Origin: Mesorhabditis belari
Taxonomy: Eukaryota > Nematoda > Chromadorea > Rhabditida > Rhabditidae
Length of the DNA: 64,000 nucleotides
Direction of reading: 5' to 3'
NCBI GenBank assembly: GCA_958450365.1
Contig: CAUEEP010000877.1
Span: 234,001-298,000 of the forward strand
The notes under the pieces were generated by a model. The model made no database searches and was not told where the DNA came from. It was given only the letters and a program-made list of their open reading frames with translations. Both the position numbers and the translations under genes were made by a program. Within the stretch, counting starts at the first letter, position 1. Each line of letters starts with the position of its first letter. Below, one piece after another: positions 52,539 to 63,311 of this stretch.

Positions 52539-55351
52539 ATGTCAGAATATTCCATTCTCGAGACTCTTTATTTAATCCCACTTTCAATCGATTGCCTTAT
52601 TTGCTCACTCACTATTGGTATATTCAGTTGTGTCAAAGCTCCAGATCAGATTAAAACGTTCAGAATGCTTCAAATTGCGATCATTGTAAGTAAATGATAA
52701 GATTTGTGTTGATTCTAAGCGAAATAATTGTTTTGATCGTTACTTATTATAAGAGAGAGAGAGAGAGAATATCTGTGTGTCTGTCTGTTATGCGATTTTA
52801 GAAAAAACCGCTGGACCGATTTGGCTGAAAATTTGGCTATACGTGTAAAATTTTATCTAATTTGAAAAAATCAAATTAGTTCTGAGGGTTAGTGGGACCG
52901 TTTCTTGTAAAAAGTGGAATTACTGAAGCTCCTTTATACGCTTTTTAAGACTGTCAATCTGGCGCTGGCGAAAGGGTGGTTGGTTCCAATTGGGTGAACA
53001 GCTTAAATATTTTATTGAGCATTGACAATAACACTTTACCAAGCTTCCAATGAGAATCTAGCTCATTCTAAGTCTATCTTGGTGCTCTGTATCCAGGATT
53101 TCCAATCTGAATCAAACACTCCTGTTATCTGATATATACAGGCCATACATGATGTTTTGAAAAACAAAGAAAATGTCCTTTCAATAAGAACGGCATCTTC
53201 AAAAAATAAAAGAAGGAGGCCAAATTAGGGTGGCTAGTTTGTGCGACTTGAGCGGCTGCGGTGATTGCAAGGTTCGCCAACTAAGTTTCTGTACCTTCTA
53301 CAAACTTCTGTGTCGACCGCTTGGACATGAACATCGAGTTACGGCTGTTACGGCAAATTCCATTTCTTGCTCAATTGATTGTTCTCGACTTTCCATTGCT
53401 TCGGCCTCCTTGAATTTTCCCGCAAAAACATCAATGTTGCAGGAAAATTTCCAATTTACTAACTCAACAATAACGTGCCTCAGTTTATCATCCTCAATAG
53501 CTTCATCATCGCTCATCTTGAAAGAAAACTTAAATAAGAAATGATTCTAATATTCTGCGTGGGGAGTGGCTTGCCAGTTGGCTCGTTCAAAGCTGCCTGC
53601 CGCAGCAGGATATGTTCATCAACAAAATGTTGCCGAATATGGCAGTAAATCAATCAGCCAATTTGTTTCTGCTCTTTTTGCTCTAAAGAGCATCAAATAA
53701 AAACAAAGTAATAGTTAGAAATTTCTCCCTTGGAATCAGCCTCGATTGTTTCCCCCTTTAACATCTCATTTTAGCTATGTTCCCTAACAATGACGATTAC
53801 TTTGTCCTACACTCGTCCCGTCGTCATCCCATCTTTCACCATCATTTCAGCAAGTTCAAGAAATTTCAGTCAAACGGAGATTATCATATTTGCTGTAAGG
53901 TTTCTTGTTTCTTGGTTATTGTTTATTGTAAACTGCAAATTCTAGCACATTTATTTATTTCTCACTATCTTTCATCTTCTTTTACATGTGTATAACTTTT
54001 ATCTTCGATGTCTCCCTATATCGTCTCCAGAATGGAAAATTCGAGTTCGACGAATATTTTCTGTATGAAAAGAAATCAATTTTGGAAAATGTTAATTTTC
54101 TTAGTTTTTTTACACGACCGTGTTTCTTGTGGTCTTCATAGGCATCTTTTACTTTGATTATTTGGTGATTCTTTATCAAATACACGAAAATAATAAGGTA
54201 ACTTTATTTCCATTCAAAATTTTTAGCGAAAAAGACAATTAAAAATTCTTAGACCATAGCTTCAGTTGATATGTCTGCTCTTATAAACGATTCAAATTTT
54301 CCCCTCACACTTACAGTATTCGGACTTCTCGGATGATATTTATTAGGTACTCCGGAGAATAACTTTCTTAAGGATTTCCAATTGCAAAAATCTTTATCAA
54401 AAAAAAAATCGATCAATCGAGTTTTCACTTCCGTTTTGGTCCATTTAATAGACTTTTCATCAAGGGTTCCGGTGAAACTAAAAGCTGATTCCGAATCCCC
54501 GATGAAAACTATCAGCTGGGCCAAAGCTCATGTGAAAACTCGATCTTGACTTGACAAAATCCCTAGTCAAAGCCTCACTTAAACTAATTGTAAAAAAAGT
54601 GTCATTAAAATTATCTAGATGATCTTTTTGGTGATAATATGTTGTCTACCTTGGGTTATAATGGTTTTATCAACACTTGTGCAAGATAAGCAAACAAGTA
54701 AGTAGTTAAAACTCCTATTTATACGGTTTCCTTTTCAGAAAACATTTTATCAAATGCACTAATGATAACCACTTTGCATTCTTCCGGAAATTGTCTCATC
54801 ATTCTTTTTGTGACAAAATACTATCGAGATCTTTTCATGAAACTTTATCAGGTAAGTGAATAGACAAAGAATGGAACATTGACAACAATATGATTAGATT
54901 ATATCCTTTTCAGCGTCTCAAAAACGATTCATATCACGCATTGGAGATTCCACTGCCTTTTAAAGCACAACAACGAAAGCTTTATGTCATATGTATGAAA
55001 AAGGGGACCGACCGAACGATTTTGTATTCACAGATCTATTCGAGGATCTTACTAGGGGATTTTGTCAGGTCAGGATTGAGTTTTCACATGCGCTTTGGCC
55101 CAAATGAAAAGAAGAGAAAAACCAGAGAACATTCATTTGAAAAGACGTTTCTATTGATCCTCTTTTTCATTGTGGCTTCACTGCAACAGGTTGAGATTCA
55201 AAAATCCGTTGAATCAACGACTAATTTTCTGGTTGGCTATGACAATGTAACTTCTCAACCGCCAAATCCACCACAACCGTCATTCAGTTCAGATTGTCAC
55301 AATAGTCGGCTCTTTGAATTTGAAATATTAAGCAAATCTAGACTTAGGTGA
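52539..55351 (+). pseudogene. Chemoreceptor copy F, deleted and frameshifted
   Basis: Exons 1-4 are intact (52539-52685, 53775-53894, 53946-54062, 54105-54197). Exon 5 starts after ATTCTTAG near 54254 but is cut at GGACTTCTCGG and fused to the intron after exon 6 (ATGATATTTATTAGG), so the end of exon 5 and all of exon 6 (TM5) are lost. Exons 7 and 8 remain open (MIFLVIICCLPWVIM, HSSGNC). Exon 9 has lost one base (CTCAAAAACG) and runs on through part of the intron-6 palindrome and the shared 3' block as one 150-codon frame to 55351. No functional seven-span receptor can be made. Confidence 0.85.
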
Positions 55352-55597
55352 GGTCTTGGCAAGCCATTCTAACCGAATCTCTGAAACTTCTAATCACTTC
55401 AGCCGCTTGAATTCAACTCTGATTTTGTAAAATCTCTACAAACGCCAGATCCGATAGCTTTCAATTGGGCTGGACCCAGAACTTTAACTTTGCTGTTGGA
55501 TTTAGTCCAATTTGCCTTAACTCTTAGCTTTAGCTTGACTTATTTCAAGGGTATACTGTTCAACAGTTTCTCAAAAATTAGTGCAAAATGAGACAGA

Positions 55598-55870
55598 AAA
55601 TCTATATATAAAAGAGAAGTGTCCGTTCGTTGGTCTTTCCGTCCATCTGTCTGTTCGTCCATCTGGGATGTCGGGGTGTCGGGTTCTATTCCCGTCCGTT
55701 CTAAACTTATATCTTGAAATCTTTCCAGGCATGGAGTTGAAGGGGAGGGGACCCTTGAATCGAGAAATCAAACCTTCGCTCCAAAGCACCCAGCCAAAAT
55801 TTGCCATTAGGCGCGTTTTTCGGCTGGTGATTTATAAACAACGAGCAGTTTGTCGTCCCACTGTTTAAAA
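55598..55870 (+). mobile_element. Helitron-like head
   Basis: Starts TCTATATATAAAAGAGAAGT followed by GTCCGTTCGTTGG and GTCCATCTGTCTGTTCGTCC; a B-box-like GGGTTCTATTCCC lies at 55680-55693. It follows the receptor F 3' block at the same relative place as the head at 14893 follows copy B. Confidence 0.45.
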
Positions 55871-56230
55871 ATACCTAAAAAGTCGAAAGCCAGATCTGGT
55901 TAACAATAAGTAGAATTCTTGTTCGAAAAATGGTCTTTTAACAGATTTTTTGGATTGATTTTGTCAACTATTTTTTGAATCACTGGGCCAAACTTTGATT
56001 GTGATCAACAATCACGTCATTTAGCGGAAAAAAAAGATCTGTCCAACAACGAGCTATGATCTCTTCGTTTTCCAGCTTCTCGCTTTCGAGACTGAAGATT
56101 TTGGGAGGGGTCTGAAAAATTGCCTCTCGTTCCATTTTTCCGTTTCTCAAGCCTTCAGATTTCAGGGATTTCGAGGGGAAATTTTTCGAGTAACATATTG
56201 TAACATAACATAGTAACGAGTAACATATTA
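55870..56230. other. Repeat-derived intergenic sequence
   Basis: 56100-56225 is a partial copy of the 28612-28810 repeat. The rest is unassigned. Confidence 0.45.
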
Positions 56231-56730
56231 TTATTGTAATTCGCTTTTTAGACTTATGCAACGTTCCATTAAAACCATGGAAAACCTAATTCTTCTTCTG
56301 TTCAACTATAGGGTAAACTCAACCAATAAAATTTTCCATAGTGGCAAAGATAAACTCTTTTTTGGCGTATCCTGATAAAATATTCAGTCTAGATTCTTTA
56401 ATCTCGAAAATGCTCGAAAAATGTTATGCAATTTTATAAAAAGTATAGACAATGGCCTTTCTAACTTGAACTATTCTACGAGGGGATTTTGAGAAATACA
56501 TAAGAGATTCGCTAAACTTGGTTTATTTTTGAATCTTATACTTTTTCTAGGATGTTTTTTTTACTGGTATCTAGATGTTCTCGTCTCGGTTTCTTAATGG
56601 TCTACATCTTCTCAGCAATTTTCTTCTAGTTTCCCCTAATCCTGCATCCATGTGGTTTCTTTTTCGAACAAGGTGAGAAACATACACATAAAGTCACTCA
56701 AAATTTCTATCCAGAAATCCCGATATACTT
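56230..56730 (+). pseudogene. Fragment copied from the TRPM-like locus
   Basis: About 480 bases match 24490-24010 in inverted orientation. The frame starts MENLILLLFNYRVNSTNKIF and contains RKMLCNFIKSIDNGLSNLNY, but has several stops and loses the membrane-segment frame. It ends near AGTCACTCAAAATTTCTATC. Dead copy. Confidence 0.65.
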
Positions 56731-57264
56731 TTGAACAGGTCGATTTGCTTATCAGTAATGAAAGTTGTAAAGTTTCAGCTTAGGCAAAAAGAATTGTATA
56801 TTTGTTCAAACGGCATTCGTTGCAACGCTTTTCTCGAAGAGTACTGGATGGTGCTCAAAATTTTCAAAGGAAAGTGGTAAGTCTCAGCCCCAAATATAAA
56901 AGCTATTTATGTGATTAGGGCACTGGACCAAAAAAGGAAGCACGATTCTAATTCTTTAGCATCATTTGCAACCAAAAATCCAGAATTATCATTTGGCCAA
57001 ATGTTCAAAACCAGAATTCCGAAAACTTCTCTTTAGCGTGAGAGCTTCAAAACTTTTACACGGGTAAAAAAGACTGAAGTTTACCAATAGTTTTGATTGA
57101 AAAACTGTGTAGATCCACTTTTGTTTAGAAATGTCACTGCTGAAATTTCAGAACAGCTTATGGAGAAACGAGGTTCGATGAAGAGTCATTTCTCCGGGGT
57201 TGCAAGAAGGGAGTGGTGAAGTCCAACCGATTGTCTTCATTCAATTCGGAAAATCATTGACACG
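56730..57264 (+). other. Intergenic with a possible lone exon
   Basis: After a TGAAATTTCAG acceptor at about 57150 a frame reads TAYGETRFDEESFLRGCKKG then VVKSNRLSSFNSENH to a stop. It is protein-like but short and not recognised. The rest of the interval shows nothing. Confidence 0.25.
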
Positions 57265-58168
57265 TAAACTTTAAAAGCTTTCTAAAATTAAGCATAGAAT
57301 GAGTGAATGAATTTGTTTCAAAAAAGTTTTGGTGGTTTTGAACAAGCTCAATGAAAATTGAGTGGATGAAACGCGAAATGGCTTTTTTTTTGTTTTTTGA
57401 GCTACTCTAAAAGCTGAAAAAATTTTCTATTTTTGTTTTTAAAATAGAAAGCTTTCTCGGAAAATCTTGTGAGATAAGTGGTCTTTTAGTTGCTAGACTT
57501 TAGATGTACCAAAGTCGACTATAAAGAGCACTCGAGTGCTCCAGTTTTCACAAATTAGCAATTGAATCTAATCAATCAATCAATTCCAAGAGTAAAATGA
57601 AAATCCGTTCTACGAACTTGATGCCAACTAATGTTAAGTTAAGTAGTTTTTTTCATTTCCTATGGTGAAAGCTTTGTTTTTATGACTTTTTAGTTGAATA
57701 ACACGTAAAAAGAGTAAAATGAAGTGAACAATAATGAAAAAAAATGAAATTTCGCGCAAATTGGAGGAGTACGGTAATTTTACCACGCATTAAACTCGGG
57801 ATTTTCTTGGAAGAAGGCTGCAAGTAGTGAATTCAGATCTCTTCATTAGCTAGCTTGGTATTTGTTATTTAAAACCTGGGAATTTCGATTATTGTTGGAC
57901 AAGCCAGTCTTATAAAAGATTATACTTAGAAAAACAATGGTTGCCATCAATAATTTACTCTGTTTAGCAAATCAACCTGCTATGTCTAACAATCGTTCGT
58001 TACAGGCTGAAAACTATTTCTTAAAGTTTACAGCTGTCTCCTGCCTCTCAAAAAGACACCTGTTTCCATTTTTATTTTCAATTCGTCCACTCTACTTTTT
58101 GGGTTCAGAAACCGTCACACCTTTCCACTTTTCCTCAATTCGCTCACTTTTCCCACTATCAGACTCAA
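57264..58168. repeat. Two dispersed duplicates and the receptor G upstream block
   Basis: 57264-57580 matches 29175-29500; 57640-57965 matches 42000-42320; 58003-58168 is the shared receptor upstream block. So the region is a mosaic of copies also present elsewhere in the window. Confidence 0.6.
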
Positions 58169-60993
58169 ATGTCAGAATATTCAATTCTCGAGACTCTTTA
58201 TTTAATTCCACTTCTAATCGATGGTTTTATTTGCTCATTCACTATTGGTATATTCAGTTGTGTCAAAGCTCCAGATCGGATTAAAACGTTCAGAATGCTT
58301 CAAATTGCGATCATTGTAAGTAAATGATAAGATTTGTGTTGATTCTAAGCGAAATAATCGTTTTGATCGTTACTTATTATAAGAGAGAGAGAATATCTGT
58401 GTTATGCGATTTAGAAAAAACGGCTGGACCTATTTGGCTGAAAATTTGGCTAAATGTGTAAAATTTTATCTAATTTTAAAAAATCAAATTAGTTCTGAGG
58501 GTTAGTGGAACCGTTTCCTGTAAAAAGTGGAATCACTGAAGCTCTTTTATAAGAGTGGTCGAGTGGTCTAAGACTGTCAATCTGGCCCTGGAGAAAGGGT
58601 TGTTGGTTTCAATTGTGATGTGATTGCAAGGTTGGCCAATCAAGTTTCTGTACCTTCTACAAACTTCTGTGTCGACCATCAAATCCTTTTATCGTTTGGA
58701 CATGAACATCGAGTTACGGTTGCTACGGCAAATTCGACTTCTTGCCCAATTGATTGTTCTCGGCTTTCCTTTACCTTGGCCTCCTTGAATTTTCCCCCAA
58801 ATATAGGAAAATTTCGAATTGTGCTAACTCAACAATGACGTACATCAATTTATGAGCTTCAATAGCTTCATCATCGCTCATCCTGAAAGAAAAGTTAAAT
58901 AAGAAATGCTTCCGCGAGGGGAGTGGCTTGCAAGTTGGCTCGTTCAAACCTGTCTGCCGTAGCAGGAGATGTTCATCAACGACATCTTGCCAAATATGGC
59001 AGGAAATTAATCAGCCAATTTGTTTCTGCTATTTTTGGTATAGATAGCATCAATAAAAACAAAATAATAGTTATTGGCGATATTTTTTATTTCTCACTTG
59101 GAATCAGCCTTGATTGTTACCCGCTTTAACATCTCATTTTAGCTATGTTCCCTATCAATGACGATTACTTTGTCCTACACTCGCCCCGTCCTTACCCCAT
59201 CTTTCACCGTCATTTCCGCAAGTCTAAATTTCAGTCAAACGGAGCTTCTCATATTTGTTGTAAGATGAGATGGTTATTGTTTCTTGTTAACTGCAAATTC
59301 TAGCACATTTATTTATTTCTCACTTTCTTTCATCTTCTTTTACATGCGTATAACTTTTTTCTTCGATGCCTCGCTATATCGTCTCCAGAATGGAAAATTC
59401 GAGTTCGACGAATATTTTCTGTATGAAAAGAAATCAATTTTGAAAAATGTTAATTTTTTTTTAGTTTTTTCACACGAGCGCATTTCTTTTGTGCATCATA
59501 ATCATCTTTTACGTTGATTATTTGGTGGTTCCTTATCAAATACACGAAAGTAATAAGGTAACTTTACTTTTTTATAGGGGAATACAATTAATCAACTCGT
59601 AGCTCAAATCTTCAATTGATATCTCTGTTCTTATCAACGATTTAAATTTTACCCGGACACTTGCATTATTCGGATTTATCCTAGTCTTTGGGATGAGGTT
59701 GATCTTTTAAATAAATTAAAGTCCGTGTCGAGCTCATTCTTTAAACCAAAAATACGTTCGACTTATTTGTTAAGTAATACCGGAGTAACTTAAATCGTCG
59801 CAAAGTTAAGCTTTTAGTTGGGCCATTGCTATTGTAACTCTTTTATACACACTTCCTCATCTCGGACCTCCTCCGAGTATCAAAATACAGACGATGCATC
59901 AACAATTATTACGAGTTTCGTTAGTTCAGGTACATGAGTGGATTCTCGGATGATATTTATTAGGTACTCCGGAGAATAACTGCGTTTTCTTAAGGATTTC
60001 CAACTGCAAAAATTTTATTTAAAAAAATCAAATTAATAATGGCGAAAAAATTCAAATAATGGCGATGAAGTTGGTAGAATTTATCTTTGATAGAATGAAT
60101 CAAAATAACAACCGTTAGAATCAATACAATTTTGGTCAATACAATCAATACAATCAATACGAAGAGCCAGTTTTTCGATCCGTGCAGCAAGAAAAGTCGG
60201 GCTGTCTAGAGGCGATGAAGTGATAGAATTTTTCACCTTTATTTCGTTCTTGAAAACTTTTTCTCGACCTCTAGGTTCCAAAACTGGGACTGTCGGACCG
60301 ATTTTGTGTTCACAGATCTATTCGATGATCTTACTAGGGAATTTTGTCAAGTCAATAATGAGTTTTCGCATGCCCTTTGGTCGATCTGATAGACCTTCCG
60401 TCATGGGTTCTGGATCTGCTTTTAGTTTTTTTCGAAACGTTCCTGTAGCCAGAAGGCAGAAGGTAACCAGTAATGAGTCAAGCTTGTAAAACAGCCGAAA
60501 AAAAGCCAAATTTTGTCCATCTGATGGACTTTTCATCAAGCGTTCCGGTAAGACTAAAAGCAGATTCAGAATCCCCGATGAAAACTCTATCAGATGCACC
60601 AAGCCTCATAAACTAATTGTAAAAAAAGTGTCATTAAAATTATCTAGATTATCTTTTTCGCGGCAATATCTTTTCTACCTTTTATGATAATAGCTTTTTC
60701 AACACTTGTTCAAGATAAGCAAGCAAGTAAGTATTTAAAACTCCTATTTACACGGTTTCCCTTTCAGAAAATATTTTATCCAATGCACTAATGATAACCA
60801 CTTTGCATTCCTCCGGCAATTGTCTCATCATCCTTTTGGTGACAAAATACTATCGAGATCTTTTCATTAAACGTTATCAGGTAAGTGAATAGAAAAAGAA
60901 AGAGACATTGACAACAATATGATTAAATTATTTCGTTTTCAGCGTCACAGAAAACGATTCATATCACGAATTGGAGATCCCACTACCTTTTAA
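58169..60993 (+). CDS. Chemoreceptor copy G (SRH/SRI-like 7TM GPCR), nine exons, intact
   Basis: Exons 58169-58315, 59143-59259, 59304-59420, 59465-59557, 59603-59697, 59818-59929, 60648-60726, 60768-60880 and 60943-60993 give 307 codons plus stop with all phases consistent. Exon 2 is one codon shorter than in the others. Distinctive residues: VLTPSFTVISASLNFS in exon 2, FFHTSAFLLCIIIIF in TM4, LKSSIDISVLINDLN in extracellular loop 2, and RHRKRFISRIGDPTTF at the end. The TM7 end reads LILLVTKYYRDLF. Intron 1 is about 0.83 kb, shorter than in A because part of the repeat block is missing (joined at GGTTTCAATTGTGATGTGAT). Downstream is the shared 3' block. Confidence 0.85.
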
Positions 60994-61139
60994 AGCACAA
61001 TAACGAAAGCCTTATGTCATTCGACCTGATGAAAAATGAAAATATCAAGTTTTTTGTGCTTTCTGATAGCTAACAGTTCGATGTCTATAAAATCTTAATT
61101 CAAACTTCAGGTTCAAGCGAATTATTTTTCAGGATCTTT

Positions 61140-61560
61140 AAAAGATATTTCCTTTGGTAATCAAGTTTTTCATTGGTTGAAAAGGTGGTTAGAAAAGCCG
61201 AGTATGAATTGATATGAGCCGTGAATCAACCTATTTTCAACTCACGGATTATGCTTGGTCAAGAGTCTTCTCTGGTAATCGACTTATTGTTGAAGCACCA
61301 AATCAAAAGAAGAGAAAAACCAGAGAACATTCATTTGAAGAGATGTTTCTATTGATCTTCTTTTTCATTGTGGCTTTACTGCAACAGATTGAGTTTCAAA
61401 AATGAACAAGAATCAACGACTAATTTTCTGGTTGGCTATGACAATGTAACTTCTCAACCGCCAAATCCACCACAACCGTCATTCAATTCAGATTGTCACA
61501 ATAGTCGGTTCTTTGAATTTGAAATATTTAGCAAATCTAGACTTAGGTGAGGTCTTGGTA
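61140..61560 (+). pseudogene. Shared 3' block after receptor G, best-preserved start
   Basis: ATG at 61214 opens MSRESTYFQLTDYAWSRVFS, GNRLIVEAPNQKKRKTREHS and FEEMFLLIFFFIVALLQQ, then stops at TGA (61403) where a local change (CAAAAATGAACAAG) replaces the sequence seen in the other copies. After it the other frame continues FLVGYDNVTSQPPNPPQ. A donor-like CTTAGGTGAGG follows. A membrane segment with a basic N-terminal side is predicted. Family unknown. Confidence 0.35.
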
Positions 61561-62080
61561 AGCCATTCTAACCGAATCTCTGAAACTTTTAATCACTTAA
61601 ACTGCTTGAATTTAACTCTGATTTTGTAAAATCTCTACAAACGCCAAATCCGATAGCTTACAATTGGCCTTGACCTATAATTTCAACCTTGCTGTTGGAT
61701 TTAGTCCAAGTTGCCTTAACTCTTTGCTTTAGCTTGACTTATTTCCAGGATATACTGCTCTACAGCAACGTGAAACAGTACTTTGAAAGAGGTTTTTAAA
61801 CTATTGTCTCGCCGTCAAAGCATTGCCAATTTAAATACAGGTTTAGATCACAAATGGAATTAATCCATCCAAACCGTTCAGAAATATTTTCAAATATTTT
61901 GAGAATTTCATGATTGCTAAAGTGCTTTGAACTGAATGCATTTGAAAAACAGCTGAACGCTCCAGAAAGTAGAGATCAGATGTCATAATTTTCTCGATTC
62001 TCACAATAAATCAACTATCTACTTGGCTAATGTTTTTATGTTCAATTTGAATTCTTTTTAGTCAAAACTTCTTACGAACT
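61560..62080. other. Intergenic, no gene recognised
   Basis: The first 190 bases continue the receptor 3' flank (shared with 14650-14840 and 55350-55570). The rest is AT-rich without signals. Confidence 0.45.
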
Positions 62081-62082
62081 TA

Positions 62083-62475
62083 TTAATGTGGTCTTCTAAG
62101 GGTTATTTGAAGATCGAAAACGCTTGTTTTCACAGAAACATCATCTTTTTGGGGATTTCTTATCAACCAAATTTCCCCACTATCTGAGGCTATTTTTCTC
62201 GTCCTTTTCGGTGTTGATTCTTTATAAGTTGATAGTTTCGATAAGGAACTTGCCGGGTGTAGCCGAGAAGAGATATTATATAAACTCAATAAAAAACGAT
62301 TTCCATTTTCAGTCCTTGCCATCGAATAGATTCGAAGAGAGATCGTCTCGCATCTCTGACCCAATCTAGTTGCGAGTAAATATTGTCGAAGATTTCGAGG
62401 GACACAAAGAAGTTCCAGTCTCGTACATGGCTTGACTAGACTCAAGATTACGATTTTCAACTGATTGTGGGACAT
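62083..62475 (-). CDS. Open frame of 130 codons, unrecognised
   Basis: ATG at 62475 opens MSHNQLKIVILSLVKPCTRL, then LLCVPRNLRQYLLATRLGQR, RIYSMARTENGNRFLLSLYN and, near the end, SGEIWLIRNPQKDDVSVKTS before VFDLQITLRRPH and TAA. It is the longest ATG-started frame in this part and has mixed composition. The C-terminal strand pattern faintly recalls nematode F-box-associated proteins, but I would not name it. It could also be part of a transposon. No introns are needed. Confidence 0.35.
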   Translation of the reverse strand: MSHNQLKIVILSLVKPCTRLELLCVPRNLRQYLLATRLGQRCETISLRIYSMARTENGNRFLLSLYNISSRLHPASSLSKLSTYKESTPKRTRKIASDSGEIWLIRNPQKDDVSVKTSVFDLQITLRRPH

Positions 62476-62499
62476 TTGATACTCATCCCGTGCCTTTTT

Positions 62500-62995
62500 G
62501 CCAGTGGCAATCCAACTTTGAATTAAATATTCTTAGGTGTACCAGGTCTTTCTCTGTCGATTAATGCAAAACCTATTTAAGAGGTTATCGGATATTTGAT
62601 ACACGCCCTACCCCTTTTGCCACTAGTAATCTAACTTTGAGCTCAAATATCCTGGTGTTGGGCTGTCCAATTTAAATATTCTTAGTATTATTGGATGCGC
62701 CAAGTCTTTCTCTGTCGATTGGTACAAAAGCCATTTAATATGGGCAGGCGGCGATTGTGACATTTTATACGGGCGCCGCCCCTTTTGCTATTGGCAATCT
62801 AACTTTGAGCTCAAATTTCTTGGTGTTGGGCTGTTCAATTTAAATAGCTTTTGTCCCAATGAACAGAGAAAGACTTGGCGCATCCAATCAGATATAAATT
62901 GTACAGTCCAACACCAAGATATTAGAGCTCAAAGTTAGATTGCTAATAGCAAAAGGGGCAGGGCGTGTATCAAATATCCGATAGCCTCTTCAACT
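62500..62995. repeat. Composite foldback repeat
   Basis: About 80 bases at 62585-62665 (GAGGTTATCGGATATTTGAT to GTGTTGGGCTGT) recur inverted at 62912-62995 and, as a direct partial copy, at 62735-62830. A second motif (GTCTTTCTCTGTCGATT) occurs at 62547 and 62704 and inverted at about 62865. The nested direct and inverted arrangement suggests repeated insertion of one MITE into its own copies, or a rearranged foldback element. Confidence 0.65.
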
Positions 62996-63192
62996 CGCTT
63001 GAAAATGTTTGAAATGGAATCATTGTGAATTAGCAAATAAAAATGCCTAATGGAAGCGAATTAATCTATGAAAGGTTTTTCCGTGCGAAAGGCTATTGAT
63101 AGGCTAAGCCCAGTGACGACAAATGGGAATGAGACAGTGAAGTTCCACGACGTGGGCGCAAATTTTTCAATTTTGAAAACAGTGATGATATT

Positions 63193-63300
63193 AGGTTGAG
63201 GAAAAAGTAATGTCGGTTTTGAATTCCCGTTGTTGGCAATTTTCCAGTTCTTTGCTTATGCGATTTTTTTCAAATTGATATCAGCTAGACACTTCTATGC
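63193..63300 (+). mobile_element. Mariner-like terminal sequence
   Basis: TTAGGTTGAGGAAAAAGTAA followed by TGTCGG has the look of a mariner left terminal repeat (TTAGGTTG-x-AAAAGTAATGTCGG type). No transposase follows; the next element starts about 110 bases on. Confidence 0.35.
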
Positions 63301-63311
63301 TTTTATATTAT

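Noticed and set aside
5290..62000. CRISPR-like array from many regularly recurring blocks
   Set aside because: Blocks are kilobases apart and are duplicated gene units in a eukaryotic genome; no short repeat-spacer pattern exists.
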